Source: CAYMMX01 sp964391675
GTDB taxonomy: Bacteria; Cyanobacteriota; Vampirovibrionia; Gastranaerophilales; Gastranaerophilaceae
Direction of reading: 5' to 3'
DNA length: 64,000 nucleotides
Assembly (NCBI GenBank): GCA_964391675.1
Contig: CAYMMX010000007.1
Location: forward strand, 13,545 to 77,544
Positions 16,243-24,377 of the stretch are shown here, piece after piece. Within the stretch, counting starts at the first letter, position 1; every line of letters starts with the position of its first letter. Made by a program: the position numbers and the translations under genes. Below the pieces are notes generated by a model. That model saw only the letters and a program-made list of their open reading frames with translations, ran no database searches and was not told the origin of the DNA.

Positions 16243-17058
16243 TTATACTCCGGAACCTTTTATTTCAATTTTTTTAAGGCGTTGCTCAATTTTCCTGTAC
16301 CACTTAAGTTTTTGTTGAAACAGAGTTTTATAACCAGCTAATTTACCTCCATAAATATCTGCATTTTGTCTGTCACAAGTGTCTTCAAGAATCTTTGCCA
16401 AATATTTAGTAAAATCTTTTCTATCAAAGTCAGAATTATCAATAGTAAGTATTTTACCAAACTCAACCATAACTTCAGGTTTATCAGCTCTTAAAAAGAA
16501 ATAATTAACTCCGATTGGAAGTAAATTGACTTTACCGTATTTTTTAACCGCTTTCTGTACAATATATGCCAATCCTGTCTGAAACTCTATTGGTCTATAA
16601 TTTGGCGGTTTAATAATCCCTTGCGGGAAAATATATAAAACATTATTTAAATTTTCAATAACATCAATTGCATATTTTAAAGCTTTCATAGATGCTTGAG
16701 GTGATTTTTTATTAACAGAGAATGCTCCTCCTTTACGCAGTAGAGGGAACCTGTTAAGTTCTTCAACCATAAGTCTGATTTCTTTATCAAATATGCGTCT
16801 GCAGATATTGTATCCGACAATCCCGTCCCACCAATTAGTATGCGGTGCAAATGCAATTGTAGGAATATTTTCATCTCTAGAAAAATAATTTTCATCACCT
16901 TTGTAGCGAAGTGCAAAAAATCTATTTTCCAGCATTCCATGAAAAAATTGATTTGCAACCCATATCCAAAACGGTGTTGTTTTAGCCGGTTTAAACTCCT
17001 CATCTTGATTTCGTAGCTTTGTTGGCGGAATATCCGAATATAATTGTTCAATACCCAT
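16243..17058 (-). CDS. PlsC-family 1-acylglycerol-3-phosphate acyltransferase
   Basis: A 271-residue lysophospholipid acyltransferase-family protein, probably peripheral or inner-membrane. The catalytic HX4D is H73-TNWW-D78 in APHTNWWDG, and the glycerol-phosphate motif appears as F144-P-Q-G147 instead of the usual FPEG, an unusual Glu-to-Gln change that may alter substrate preference. FSVNKKSPQASMKALKYA is the conserved middle block. It could acylate lysophosphatidate or another lipid or carotenoid-type acceptor; the exact substrate is open. A TATTAT -10 box lies 9 nt before the ATG and there is no SD, so the mRNA is nearly leaderless. Confidence 0.82.
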   Translation of the reverse strand: MGIEQLYSDIPPTKLRNQDEEFKPAKTTPFWIWVANQFFHGMLENRFFALRYKGDENYFSRDENIPTIAFAPHTNWWDGIVGYNICRRIFDKEIRLMVEELNRFPLLRKGGAFSVNKKSPQASMKALKYAIDVIENLNNVLYIFPQGIIKPPNYRPIEFQTGLAYIVQKAVKKYGKVNLLPIGVNYFFLRADKPEVMVEFGKILTIDNSDFDRKDFTKYLAKILEDTCDRQNADIYGGKLAGYKTLFQQKLKWYRKIEQRLKKIEIKGSGV

Positions 17059-17067
17059 AATAATTTT

Positions 17068-17096
17068 ATAATACTAAAATTTAGAAATTTTGTGAA
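17068..17096 (-). promoter_or_regulatory. Promoter of the plsC-like gene, near-leaderless
   Basis: On the minus strand TTCACA (17096-17091), a 17-bp spacer and TATTAT (17073-17068) are followed by nine bases before the ATG at 17058. No SD is present. Confidence 0.45.
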
Positions 17097-17226
17097 TAGC
17101 CAAACGTCTTATTTTTATAAAAATTAACGCATTTTAATATTATTGTAAATAATTATATTTTTATTGTTATACAATATGCCAAAAATGGTATTATATTAAT
17201 TGGAGTATCTATTTTAGGAGAGAAAT

Positions 17227-17640
17227 ATGAAAAAGAAAGCACAAAATTTAGTCGAAATTTCATTTATTTTTGCACTAATAGCTGTTGTATCAATAGGGGC
17301 TTATACGGGAATTAATACATTAAAAACAAAACTTGTTGATATGTCTGCAACTAAAACTAATACAGCACCGATAACAGCAAAAAATACTACTACAGTAAAC
17401 AATGTACAAACAACAACTCCGACATCAACCTCTCCAACAGGAAGTGGTAGCTCTTCTTCTTCTCCTAATACAACCAGTTCACCTTCGTCCGGCAGTTCTG
17501 CTGGTTCTACTACTACAACAACAACTTCAGGTAACGGTGCTTCAAAACCAGTCTCAGGTGTAAATACAAATGTAGTTCCTAAGCCCAAAAAACCAGAAAC
17601 TGCAGGAATAAATGCAAATATAGTAAAAATAAAAAAGTAA
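17227..17640 (+). CDS. Pilin-like Ser/Thr-rich surface protein
   Basis: A 137-residue protein. It starts with MKKKAQNLVEISF and a hydrophobic stretch (residues about 11-28), the same layout as the Flp-like pilin at 50403 (KKNAQSLIEYG): a Q-x3-E motif just before the helix, as in Flp/TadE or class III prepilins. Residues about 45-110 are low-complexity Thr/Ser/Gly/Pro, which could be a glycosylated stalk. The tail is Pro/Lys-rich with a repeated (G)VNTNVV / GINANIV motif. TAGGAG before the ATG supports the start. It is probably a membrane-anchored or pilus-assembled protein; the role is inferred. Confidence 0.7.
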   Translation: MKKKAQNLVEISFIFALIAVVSIGAYTGINTLKTKLVDMSATKTNTAPITAKNTTTVNNVQTTTPTSTSPTGSGSSSSSPNTTSSPSSGSSAGSTTTTTTSGNGASKPVSGVNTNVVPKPKKPETAGINANIVKIKK

Positions 17641-17682
17641 CTATAAAATCAAAATATAAAGATACTTTTTGAATTAATTAAT

Positions 17683-17901
17683 TTATATTCCGGTTTTAAA
17701 AAAATTACTACTACTTAAGTTATTTTTATTAATCAATAAACCGCATTTTGTACAAGATAAAATCTCATTTGAACTATCAACAGGCATAAAAATGTGTTCA
17801 CAACTACTGTATTGATTTTCATCATCGCTATTGGCAGTATAGTGTGAATCTTTAGGTTGTTTATTAATAAATTTATTTATTATAAATTCAATTATGTACA
17901 T
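17683..17901 (-). CDS. Small zinc-ribbon-like protein, 72 aa
   Basis: A 72-residue protein with a probable zinc site: C34-E-H36 ... C50-T-K-C53-G, the spacing of a short zinc ribbon. The first 13 residues (MYIIEFIINKFIN) are hydrophobic and the remainder polar. I do not know the family. It lies 26 nt upstream of cdd's stop codon side, on the same strand, so it is downstream of cdd in transcription and may be co-transcribed. Function unknown. Confidence 0.6.
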   Translation of the reverse strand: MYIIEFIINKFINKQPKDSHYTANSDDENQYSSCEHIFMPVDSSNEILSCTKCGLLINKNNLSSSNFFKTGI

Positions 17902-17927
17902 TCAAACCTGCAAATTAATAAGAAAAC

Positions 17928-18314
17928 TTAATCTAAAATAAATCCATCAGGTAAAAGATTGTTAATCTTATATACCTTTATACTATCTCCCTGCTTAGTT
18001 ATAATATCAATTTCATTATTTTTTTGAAACTCATAAATTACTTGCCTACAGGCACCACAAGGTTTGCAATCATCGCGATTCGGTGAATAAATAGCAATTG
18101 CTTTAATAGATTTTTCTCCATTAACTATTGCATTTGCTATTGCATTTCTTTCAGCACATATTGTCAAACCATAGCTTGAATTTTCAACATTTGTTCCAAC
18201 ATAAGTTCTCTCGGATTCGGTTAAAACACAAGCACCAACAGCAAAATTAGAATATATAGAATATGAATTTTTCGAAGCCTTTTCGGCCAAATTCATTATA
18301 TTATTATAATCCAT
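17928..18314 (-). CDS. cdd: Cytidine deaminase
   Basis: Homotetrameric-type cytidine deaminase for pyrimidine salvage (cytidine or deoxycytidine to uridine). Zinc motifs are TICAERNAI (Cys and catalytic Glu) and KPCGACRQVI (two Cys). NFAVGACVL and GTNVENSSYGLT are conserved substrate-contact segments. I chose the ATG at 18314, which gives 128 residues and aligns with usual N-termini. The frame is open further: an ATG at 18350 lies six bases after TATAAT on the minus strand and could start a leaderless mRNA with a 12-residue extension. No SD supports either start. Confidence 0.93.
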   Translation of the reverse strand: MDYNNIMNLAEKASKNSYSIYSNFAVGACVLTESERTYVGTNVENSSYGLTICAERNAIANAIVNGEKSIKAIAIYSPNRDDCKPCGACRQVIYEFQKNNEIDIITKQGDSIKVYKINNLLPDGFILD

Positions 18315-18401
18315 ATTTTTAAGTTTAATACTGAATTTTAGAATATGCATCAATTAATTATATGATAATTGATATTTTAAACTTAACAAATGATTAAGAA
18401 G

Positions 18402-18429
18402 TAGACAAACAAAGTAATTAATATATAAT
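18402..18429 (+). promoter_or_regulatory. Promoter giving a probable leaderless transcript for the 18436 gene
   Basis: TAGACA (18402-18407), a 16-bp spacer and TATAAT (18424-18429), then six bases and the ATG at 18436. No SD precedes this gene. Confidence 0.55.
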
Positions 18430-18435
18430 GTTGCT

Positions 18436-19260
18436 ATGAGGAAGGTTTATAATTTACTTTTTATATTACTGTTTTTTTTATTTAATACAGGTATGATACG
18501 TGCCGAAGAATATAAAATTCTAGTACTGCCGGACAATATCCAATTTGACAGTACAAACTATCTTATATATCCTGATTCATCTGTAATTTTTGCGTCTGAT
18601 GTAATTAACGAAATTAAAAAAAGCGGGAAAGTGGATATTGTTAGCATGACAGAAGTCAGAGATGCTTTAAGAAAAAATCCTCGGTTATATATTCTTACTA
18701 AAAAAGCTTTAAGTGAATTTAAATATAACTATAATATTTCATTCGTAGATTTTAAAGCTATGTCTAAATATTTTGGAACAAATAAAATATTGATTATTAC
18801 CAGTCAAATTGACGTGCAAAATCATTTTTTAAAAAGGACTCTTTGGGATTTCTTAAACATTCCGGGAGCTACAGTAATAGATCCCGCATATAAATTATCA
18901 ACATATGTTGCATTAATAGATGTTGATAAGGAATTTGTAATATGGCAGAATACATATTATAAAAAGATTAACTCAATGGAAAATAGAATTATTGCACAAA
19001 ATTTTGCACCTGCTACTGAACAATTAGAAAAAATTAAATTTTACTCATTATATTTTCTCTCACCAATTATTTCAAGTTCGGTTCAAGCACGAATTTTACC
19101 TTCTCTTATCCCTATACCGTCAAATATAGTTGAAGTAACTGATCAAAAACCTCTTGATACAACAATACCAGTGCCTGAAGAAATAAATTTCAAACCTAAA
19201 ATGTCTACTCCTTTAAAAATAAAACAAAATGGTTATGGCGCAATTATTAATGATTTATAA
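18436..19260 (+). CDS. Hypothetical exported protein, 274 aa
   Basis: A secreted protein with a signal peptide (residues 1-23: a basic start, hydrophobic LLFILLFFLF, cleavage near IRA-EE). The mature part begins YKILVLPDNIQFDSTNYLIYPDSSVIFASDVINEIKKSG, a strand-helix pattern that faintly recalls CsgG-like outer-membrane assembly proteins. The C-terminal 60 residues are proline-rich and disordered. I cannot assign a family. It has its own promoter, stands alone, and converges on the HD-GYP gene with no visible terminator between them. Confidence 0.75.
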   Translation: MRKVYNLLFILLFFLFNTGMIRAEEYKILVLPDNIQFDSTNYLIYPDSSVIFASDVINEIKKSGKVDIVSMTEVRDALRKNPRLYILTKKALSEFKYNYNISFVDFKAMSKYFGTNKILIITSQIDVQNHFLKRTLWDFLNIPGATVIDPAYKLSTYVALIDVDKEFVIWQNTYYKKINSMENRIIAQNFAPATEQLEKIKFYSLYFLSPIISSSVQARILPSLIPIPSNIVEVTDQKPLDTTIPVPEEINFKPKMSTPLKIKQNGYGAIINDL

Positions 19261-19264
19261 TAGA

Positions 19265-20389
19265 TTACACAATTTTGCATGATTGGTTCATCATTTTATC
19301 TAAATAGCTGTATTTAGGATAGTAAAAATCGGGATTATTTTTAAGTTCATTAATTTCTTGGCCAATATTGACAAATAATTCAGCAAGTTTTGGATCAAAC
19401 TGTGAACCGGCACAATTTGTAATTTCAAGCATTGCTTCTTCATGGGAAAGCGCTGACCTATAAGCTCTAGTTGAAGTCATGGCATCGTATGTGTCAGCTA
19501 TTGCAATAATTCTTGATGAAATTGGAATTTCTTCACCTTTAAGTCCATCTGGATACCCTTTACCATCATATCTTTCGTGGTGAGATTTTAGCCAACTTGA
19601 AATCATTTTTAATTTTTCTATTCCTTCAACTAAACGTTCTCCCAATTCAGGATGAGATTTAATTATCTCATATTCCTCATCAGTTAATTTTCCGGGTTTT
19701 AAAAGAATTTTTTCAGGAATGGCAATTTTACCGATATCATGAAGCAATCCGGTTGTTTCAATTTCTTCCAATAAGTCATCTGATAAATTAAGCGTTTTCG
19801 CAAGAGCCAGCGAATACAAAGTTACTCTCATGGAATGTCCATGGGTATATTTATCCTTGGCATCAAGTGCCTGAGCAATTGATTTAATAGTTTTATAAAA
19901 TAATTCAGATAAATCTTTTAAAATCTGGGTTTTTGAGGTAGACATTTCATATTTCTTAATTCCGCTTTCAACAATCATACACAATTGTTCAGGTTCAAAT
20001 GGTTTTAGTATGTATTGAAATAAATGACATTCATTAATGGCTTCAACTAAAATATCAATATTGGAGTGTCCTGTCAATAATATTTTTACAATATCCGGAT
20101 ATTCATCAGAAATACGTTTAAAAAATTCTGTACCTTCCATAAAAGGCATTTTTTGATCAGAAACTATTAATGAAATTTCATCTCCGTGTTCGTGTAAAAT
20201 TTCCAGTGCTTCACTTCCACTAGAAGCTAATAATATGTCATAATTGTTGCGCAATGTTCTTTTAATTAGAGAAAGATTATTTTGCTCGTCATCAACAGCA
20301 AGTATAATATGTCTTTTACCTACTAATTGAGTTAATAAAACACCGTCTAAATCTGGGATTAAACTTTGCTCAATGTAATTTTTGTTCAA
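19265..20389 (-). CDS. Response regulator with HD-GYP c-di-GMP phosphodiesterase domain
   Basis: A 374-residue cytoplasmic regulator: an N-terminal receiver with VDDE, phosphoacceptor D78 (IVSDQKMP), T106 and K129-P, then an HD-GYP domain predicted to hydrolyse cyclic di-GMP. The catalytic H217-D218-IGK and the G278-Y-P280 motif (ERYDGKGYPDG) are intact, with HGHSMRV, KSHPELG and ADTYDAMTSTRAYR. I start at the TTG at 20389 because GAGAGG lies just upstream; an alternative GTG at 20446, eight bases after a TAGGAT box, would add 19 residues. The partner kinase is not adjacent. It probably controls motility or surface attachment, fitting the pilin and flagellar genes in the window. Confidence 0.9.
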   Translation of the reverse strand: MNKNYIEQSLIPDLDGVLLTQLVGKRHIILAVDDEQNNLSLIKRTLRNNYDILLASSGSEALEILHEHGDEISLIVSDQKMPFMEGTEFFKRISDEYPDIVKILLTGHSNIDILVEAINECHLFQYILKPFEPEQLCMIVESGIKKYEMSTSKTQILKDLSELFYKTIKSIAQALDAKDKYTHGHSMRVTLYSLALAKTLNLSDDLLEEIETTGLLHDIGKIAIPEKILLKPGKLTDEEYEIIKSHPELGERLVEGIEKLKMISSWLKSHHERYDGKGYPDGLKGEEIPISSRIIAIADTYDAMTSTRAYRSALSHEEAMLEITNCAGSQFDPKLAELFVNIGQEINELKNNPDFYYPKYSYLDKMMNQSCKIV

Positions 20390-20507
20390 TAAAAATTCCT
20401 CTCGGCTAACGCTAATTGCAATAATTAACGGCAAACACTTCCGCACTCTTTAATATCCTAGCATTATTGTAACAAAACTTCAATAGTTTTCAAAAGATAT
20501 AATATGC

Positions 20508-20536
20508 TTGAATGATTTAATAATTTATCTTAAAAT
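20508..20536 (+). promoter_or_regulatory. Promoter giving a probable leaderless transcript for the 20545 gene
   Basis: TTGAAT (20508-20513), a 17-bp spacer and TAAAAT (20531-20536), then eight bases and the ATG at 20545. No SD is seen. It lies in the divergent gap with the HD-GYP gene, which has TTGAAG-N17-TAGGAT on the other strand. Confidence 0.5.
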
Positions 20537-20544
20537 ATAAATAT

Positions 20545-21303
20545 ATGAAAAAGATTTTTATTCTAGCTTTTATACTTATATTTAATACACAATTTTGCAT
20601 GTCTGATGAGACGATTGAAGATATAGACAGTTATTTTGTAGAGCAGCCGGAACAATCAAACGAATTAGAAGGTTACATTGAATATAATCAGGCAATAAAT
20701 GAACTTGAAGAGGAAGAAAACTCAATAAAACTTGATTCATCTACTACTACCGGAATAAATATAACCCCTCCTAAAAGTTTTAGTTCAAAATCATTAATAT
20801 CTAATACTAAAAACACAAATTTTCAACCATTTAAAAATGAATATAATTTATCTTCGAAATTTTCAGAACAAGAATATAGTATAAAACCCGTAAGCACAAA
20901 ATACAGCAAAAACTTTGGAAGTTTCAGTTTTGGAACTATGTATGATTCATCGCTAGGTAGTGCCAGAGTTAATTATTCGACAGGATTGTTCTCTAAATAT
21001 GAAACTAAAAGATTTGCGTTTAGTTCAGGATTTTCTAAAAGTACTAACAGTAACTATGACAATTACAATGATATATTTTATTTTGCTCCTGAACTTAAGC
21101 TTACAAAAAGACTTTCTCTATTAGATATAATGCAAACAGACGTAAATCAAATTAATAAAAAAAATGAAATAGTCTTAAGATACTCTCCATTTTTAAAAAG
21201 ATATGCAGATGATATCCAACTCGAACTCAAAGCAGGACAATCTTTCTATGAAGATAGCTACATAAAATCTTCTGTTCAATTTTCTACCCGATTTAAATTG
21301 TAA
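20545..21303 (+). CDS. Hypothetical exported protein, possible outer-membrane barrel
   Basis: A 252-residue secreted protein. The signal peptide covers residues 1-20 (IFILAFILIFNTQFCM then SDE). The next 90 residues are polar and disordered. The C-terminal half alternates polar and aromatic residues in short strands (SFSFGTMYDSS, RVNYSTGLFS, RFAFSSGFSKS, IQLELKAGQSF) and ends in QFSTRFKL, which looks like a small outer-membrane beta-barrel. That reading is inference from pattern only. It is transcribed divergently from the HD-GYP regulator and followed by an FtsB-like gene. Confidence 0.7.
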   Translation: MKKIFILAFILIFNTQFCMSDETIEDIDSYFVEQPEQSNELEGYIEYNQAINELEEEENSIKLDSSTTTGINITPPKSFSSKSLISNTKNTNFQPFKNEYNLSSKFSEQEYSIKPVSTKYSKNFGSFSFGTMYDSSLGSARVNYSTGLFSKYETKRFAFSSGFSKSTNSNYDNYNDIFYFAPELKLTKRLSLLDIMQTDVNQINKKNEIVLRYSPFLKRYADDIQLELKAGQSFYEDSYIKSSVQFSTRFKL

Positions 21304-21410
21304 AAATTTCTCATGAAGCTTTGAATTTATTTATTGACTGAGGTATAATATTAACATGTTATTTGCTAAAATCATTCTTAATGCAATCCGGTTTAAATAA
21401 TAGGGGGGAT

Positions 21411-21851
21411 ATGACAGAAAAACCACAAGGTAATAATTCGCCTGCTAAAAGAGCAAAAAGGTCTAAAACAAAGCAGGAAGTTCAAACCTTAATTGATAAA
21501 ACAAAATCTAAAAATAAGCAAAGAAAAACAAAAATAAGAGTTTACTATTCTTTATTAACAATTGTTTTACTAATTTGCCTTGCTCAAATCGGATTTAGCG
21601 CAATATTAAATATAACTAAAACCATATCATACCAAACAAAAATTAGTACTATGCAAAAAACTAAACACCTTGCTGCTAAAAAAAATAAAAGATTAAAAGA
21701 AGAAATCAAAAACTTCTCTTCTGCGTCAAGTCTTGAATCAATTGCAAGAAATAATCTCAAAATGGCAGGGGAAGACGAAGTTTTAGTTATAATAAATACT
21801 GCACAGGAAGCTAATTCAGAAAAAACTGATAAAAAAAGTAAAAAGAAGTAA
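21411..21851 (+). CDS. FtsB/DivIC-like septum formation initiator
   Basis: A 146-residue bitopic membrane protein: a strongly basic cytoplasmic N-terminus (residues 1-43), one transmembrane helix (about 44-67), a coiled coil (70-103), and a C-terminal segment with SLESIARNNLKMAGEDEVLVI. That coil followed by E-x-IAR-x-x-L-x-M-x-x-x-x-E is the FtsB/DivIC/FtsL-type signature, so it likely joins the divisome. The ATG at 21411 has a GGGGGG SD three nt upstream; the frame continues to 21363 without support. The TPR gene follows 10 nt later, in the same operon. Confidence 0.8.
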   Translation: MTEKPQGNNSPAKRAKRSKTKQEVQTLIDKTKSKNKQRKTKIRVYYSLLTIVLLICLAQIGFSAILNITKTISYQTKISTMQKTKHLAAKKNKRLKEEIKNFSSASSLESIARNNLKMAGEDEVLVIINTAQEANSEKTDKKSKKK

Positions 21852-21861
21852 GTTTGATAAA

Positions 21862-23571
21862 ATGGCTAATCTGGAAATTATAAAATATATTAAAGATTCA
21901 TTTAAACTCAAAAATCAAGGGTTTTACAAACCTTCTATTGAGATGCTATATAAAGCTTTAGCCATTGAACCGGAAAATATTGAAATTTTAGTTCAACTGG
22001 CCCACTTATATAAATTATTGAATAATAATCAAAAATCAATTTACTACATTGAAAAAGTCTTAGATAAAGATTCAAAAAATATTGACTGTATGAATTTATT
22101 ACAAGAAATCTACATTGCACAAAATGAATTAGATCTTGCATATGAAATTAGCAATAAAGTATATGAACTGTGTCCGATACAAGAAAATCTAGCAAAAAAA
22201 ATAAATATTTTAAATAAACTTGACAATTACGATGAAATAACAAAAATTGAAAATTCATCTACAAACCTAAGCGATATTGTATTATATGAGATTGCGATTG
22301 CACACTATAATAATTATAACGTTCTAAAAGCAACACAACTTTTAGAATTTGCTTATACAAAAAATAATTTAAACACTAATGTTATATTTTTGCTTGGCAA
22401 GATTCACTATGAAAATAACGAAAAATCTAAAGCTAAAAAATATTTTGATATATTAGAAAAAAATTATAAATCTCCTGAAGTCATGAATTTTCTTGGTATG
22501 TTTAAACTAGAGGAAAATAAATTTGATAAGGCCATAGAATACTTCACGAAAGCGCAAAAACTTGACGGAAATAACGCAGAATATACCTATAACATAGCAA
22601 GTGCCTACCTCTTAAAAGGATGGCTTGATGAAGCAATAAAGCTATTTAATAAATCAGTTTGTCAAGACCCGGACAACATAAACTACCATTATTCACTTGC
22701 ATATGCCTATTATCAAAAAAATCTTTTTGATAAAGCTTCAAATGAGCTTGACTTGATATATTCAATAGAACAAAATCATCAACCTTCTAATGTTCTTAAA
22801 GCAATGATCCTAGGAAAAAATGGCAATCTCCTCCAAGCTAAAGAACAATTAGAAAATATTATTAAATACAGCGAAGCAGATGATTTTGCATACTTTGCCC
22901 TAAGTCAGGTATATAGTGAACTTTTTCTATATAAAAAAGCTAAAGATGCCTTAAAGAAAGCAATAGAGCTTAAACCACAATCATTAAACTATTTAGGTGA
23001 ACTTATAAATATAGAAATAAATGAAAAAAATTATGAAGATGTAATAAGTTTAGCAAATAAGATAATAGACATAAATAGTAAATATATTTTCGCATATATA
23101 GCCAAGGCAAAAACATACTTGGCATTAGAAGATTATGATAACCTTTATACTACTGCTCAAGATATAATCCAACTTGACTCTAACTGCCCTGACGGGTATT
23201 ATTATAATTCAATTGCATTATTTGACCAAGAAGATAGAGATTTTGCTATTGAAAGCTTAAAGAAATCTATTTCTTTAGATTTAAATAATGCACAATTATA
23301 TATTAAAATGAGCGAATTTTACCAAGAACTTGGAAATTTTAAAGAAGCCTATGCATGGGCATTAGAAGCAAAAGATATTGATGAAAGAAACTATAAATAT
23401 AAATGGATTTGTGCAAAATTAGCTGCGACATTAGATTTTAAATCCGATGCAAGCAAACTGTATTCACAAAGTTTTCTCCTTGCTCCGGGAGATACCGAAC
23501 TTCGCAAAGACTATTCTGAATATCTCAAATCAATTGGTAAAAATAAACAGGCTGAAAAAATTTTAAAATAA
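21862..23571 (+). CDS. Large tetratricopeptide-repeat protein
   Basis: A 569-residue protein that is almost entirely TPR repeats, about 14 or more units of 34 residues with the A-x-x-x-x-A...P pattern, e.g. YKPSIEMLYKALAIEPENIE, FDKAIEYFTKAQKLDGNNAE, LDEAIKLFNKSVCQDPDN, YKKAKDALKKAIELKPQS. There is no signal peptide or membrane segment, so it acts in the cytoplasm as a protein-protein scaffold. It follows the FtsB-like gene by 10 nt, which suggests but does not prove a link to cell division or envelope assembly. Partner unknown. Confidence 0.85.
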   Translation: MANLEIIKYIKDSFKLKNQGFYKPSIEMLYKALAIEPENIEILVQLAHLYKLLNNNQKSIYYIEKVLDKDSKNIDCMNLLQEIYIAQNELDLAYEISNKVYELCPIQENLAKKINILNKLDNYDEITKIENSSTNLSDIVLYEIAIAHYNNYNVLKATQLLEFAYTKNNLNTNVIFLLGKIHYENNEKSKAKKYFDILEKNYKSPEVMNFLGMFKLEENKFDKAIEYFTKAQKLDGNNAEYTYNIASAYLLKGWLDEAIKLFNKSVCQDPDNINYHYSLAYAYYQKNLFDKASNELDLIYSIEQNHQPSNVLKAMILGKNGNLLQAKEQLENIIKYSEADDFAYFALSQVYSELFLYKKAKDALKKAIELKPQSLNYLGELINIEINEKNYEDVISLANKIIDINSKYIFAYIAKAKTYLALEDYDNLYTTAQDIIQLDSNCPDGYYYNSIALFDQEDRDFAIESLKKSISLDLNNAQLYIKMSEFYQELGNFKEAYAWALEAKDIDERNYKYKWICAKLAATLDFKSDASKLYSQSFLLAPGDTELRKDYSEYLKSIGKNKQAEKILK

Positions 23572-23581
23572 AAATTTAAGT

Positions 23582-24295
23582 TTAAGGATTTAGAATTATC
23601 TTAGCATCAACTTGTTTTTTTCTGTTAATAGAATTTTGTAAACTATTTAGCAGCTCAGCCGATGTTTTAGGATTGTAAAATCTGGCACTCGTTACATGCG
23701 CTACACATCTTAATTGATCTAAATCATCTTTATTATGAATATTAAACGCAATTACGTCAATTTTAATATCTTTTCTTACTTTTATTAACTCCATAGCCCA
23801 AACACATGGGCTTTCATCACAATTTTCACCGCCATCTGTAAGTAATATAATGTGTTTTTGTCCACTAAAACCTAAAAAATCAGAATCAACAGCTTTTTTT
23901 AATGAATATGTAATTGGAGTCATACCTCTTGGATGTGTTTTTGCAAGTTTCATTTTAATTTGATTTTCACTAAAAGGCGACACAGGGACAAGAAGCGTAC
24001 TGGCTTTACAGGCATCAATTTGGGTAAAACCCATCCTATGTCCGTAAACACGCAAACCTACCCACTTATTTTTATCGATAAGAGGAAGAATCTGTGACAT
24101 AGTATTCAACATTAAATTAACTTTTTTTTCACCATTTATCTCTTCTTGCATGCTATTAGAAAAATCTAAAATAAATAATATCTTTTCGTCAGTATTTTCA
24201 AATTTAAATTGACTGGATTTATGAACACTATAAGGTTCTGCATATATAACGTTACAAAATAAAAGATAAATTACAAAAGATAAAAATATTTTCAT
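23582..24295 (-). CDS. Exported von Willebrand factor A domain protein
   Basis: A 237-residue secreted protein. The signal peptide (1-19) ends at NVIYA-EP. The rest is a single VWA domain: the MIDAS motif D44-F-S46-N-S48, a conserved Thr in PRGMTPITYSLKKAV, and the third MIDAS acid in IILLTDGGENCD. It carries four or more cysteines (DACKAST, ENCDESPC, LRCVAH) that may form disulfides outside the cytoplasm. Such proteins bind ligands through a divalent metal. It converges on the TPR gene. No chaperone AAA partner is adjacent. Specific ligand unknown. Confidence 0.87.
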   Translation of the reverse strand: MKIFLSFVIYLLFCNVIYAEPYSVHKSSQFKFENTDEKILFILDFSNSMQEEINGEKKVNLMLNTMSQILPLIDKNKWVGLRVYGHRMGFTQIDACKASTLLVPVSPFSENQIKMKLAKTHPRGMTPITYSLKKAVDSDFLGFSGQKHIILLTDGGENCDESPCVWAMELIKVRKDIKIDVIAFNIHNKDDLDQLRCVAHVTSARFYNPKTSAELLNSLQNSINRKKQVDAKIILNP

Positions 24296-24377
24296 AATTA
24301 CAAGTTATATAAAAAACATAATTTCGCCAATAGCCGACTAGGGAATATAAGTAATCTGTATCCAAGCTATAAATTAA

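Noticed and set aside
17301..17588. 95-codon acidic, Val/Pro/Glu-rich frame on the minus strand
   Set aside because: It is the reverse-complement shadow of the Ser/Thr low-complexity stretch of the 17227 gene.
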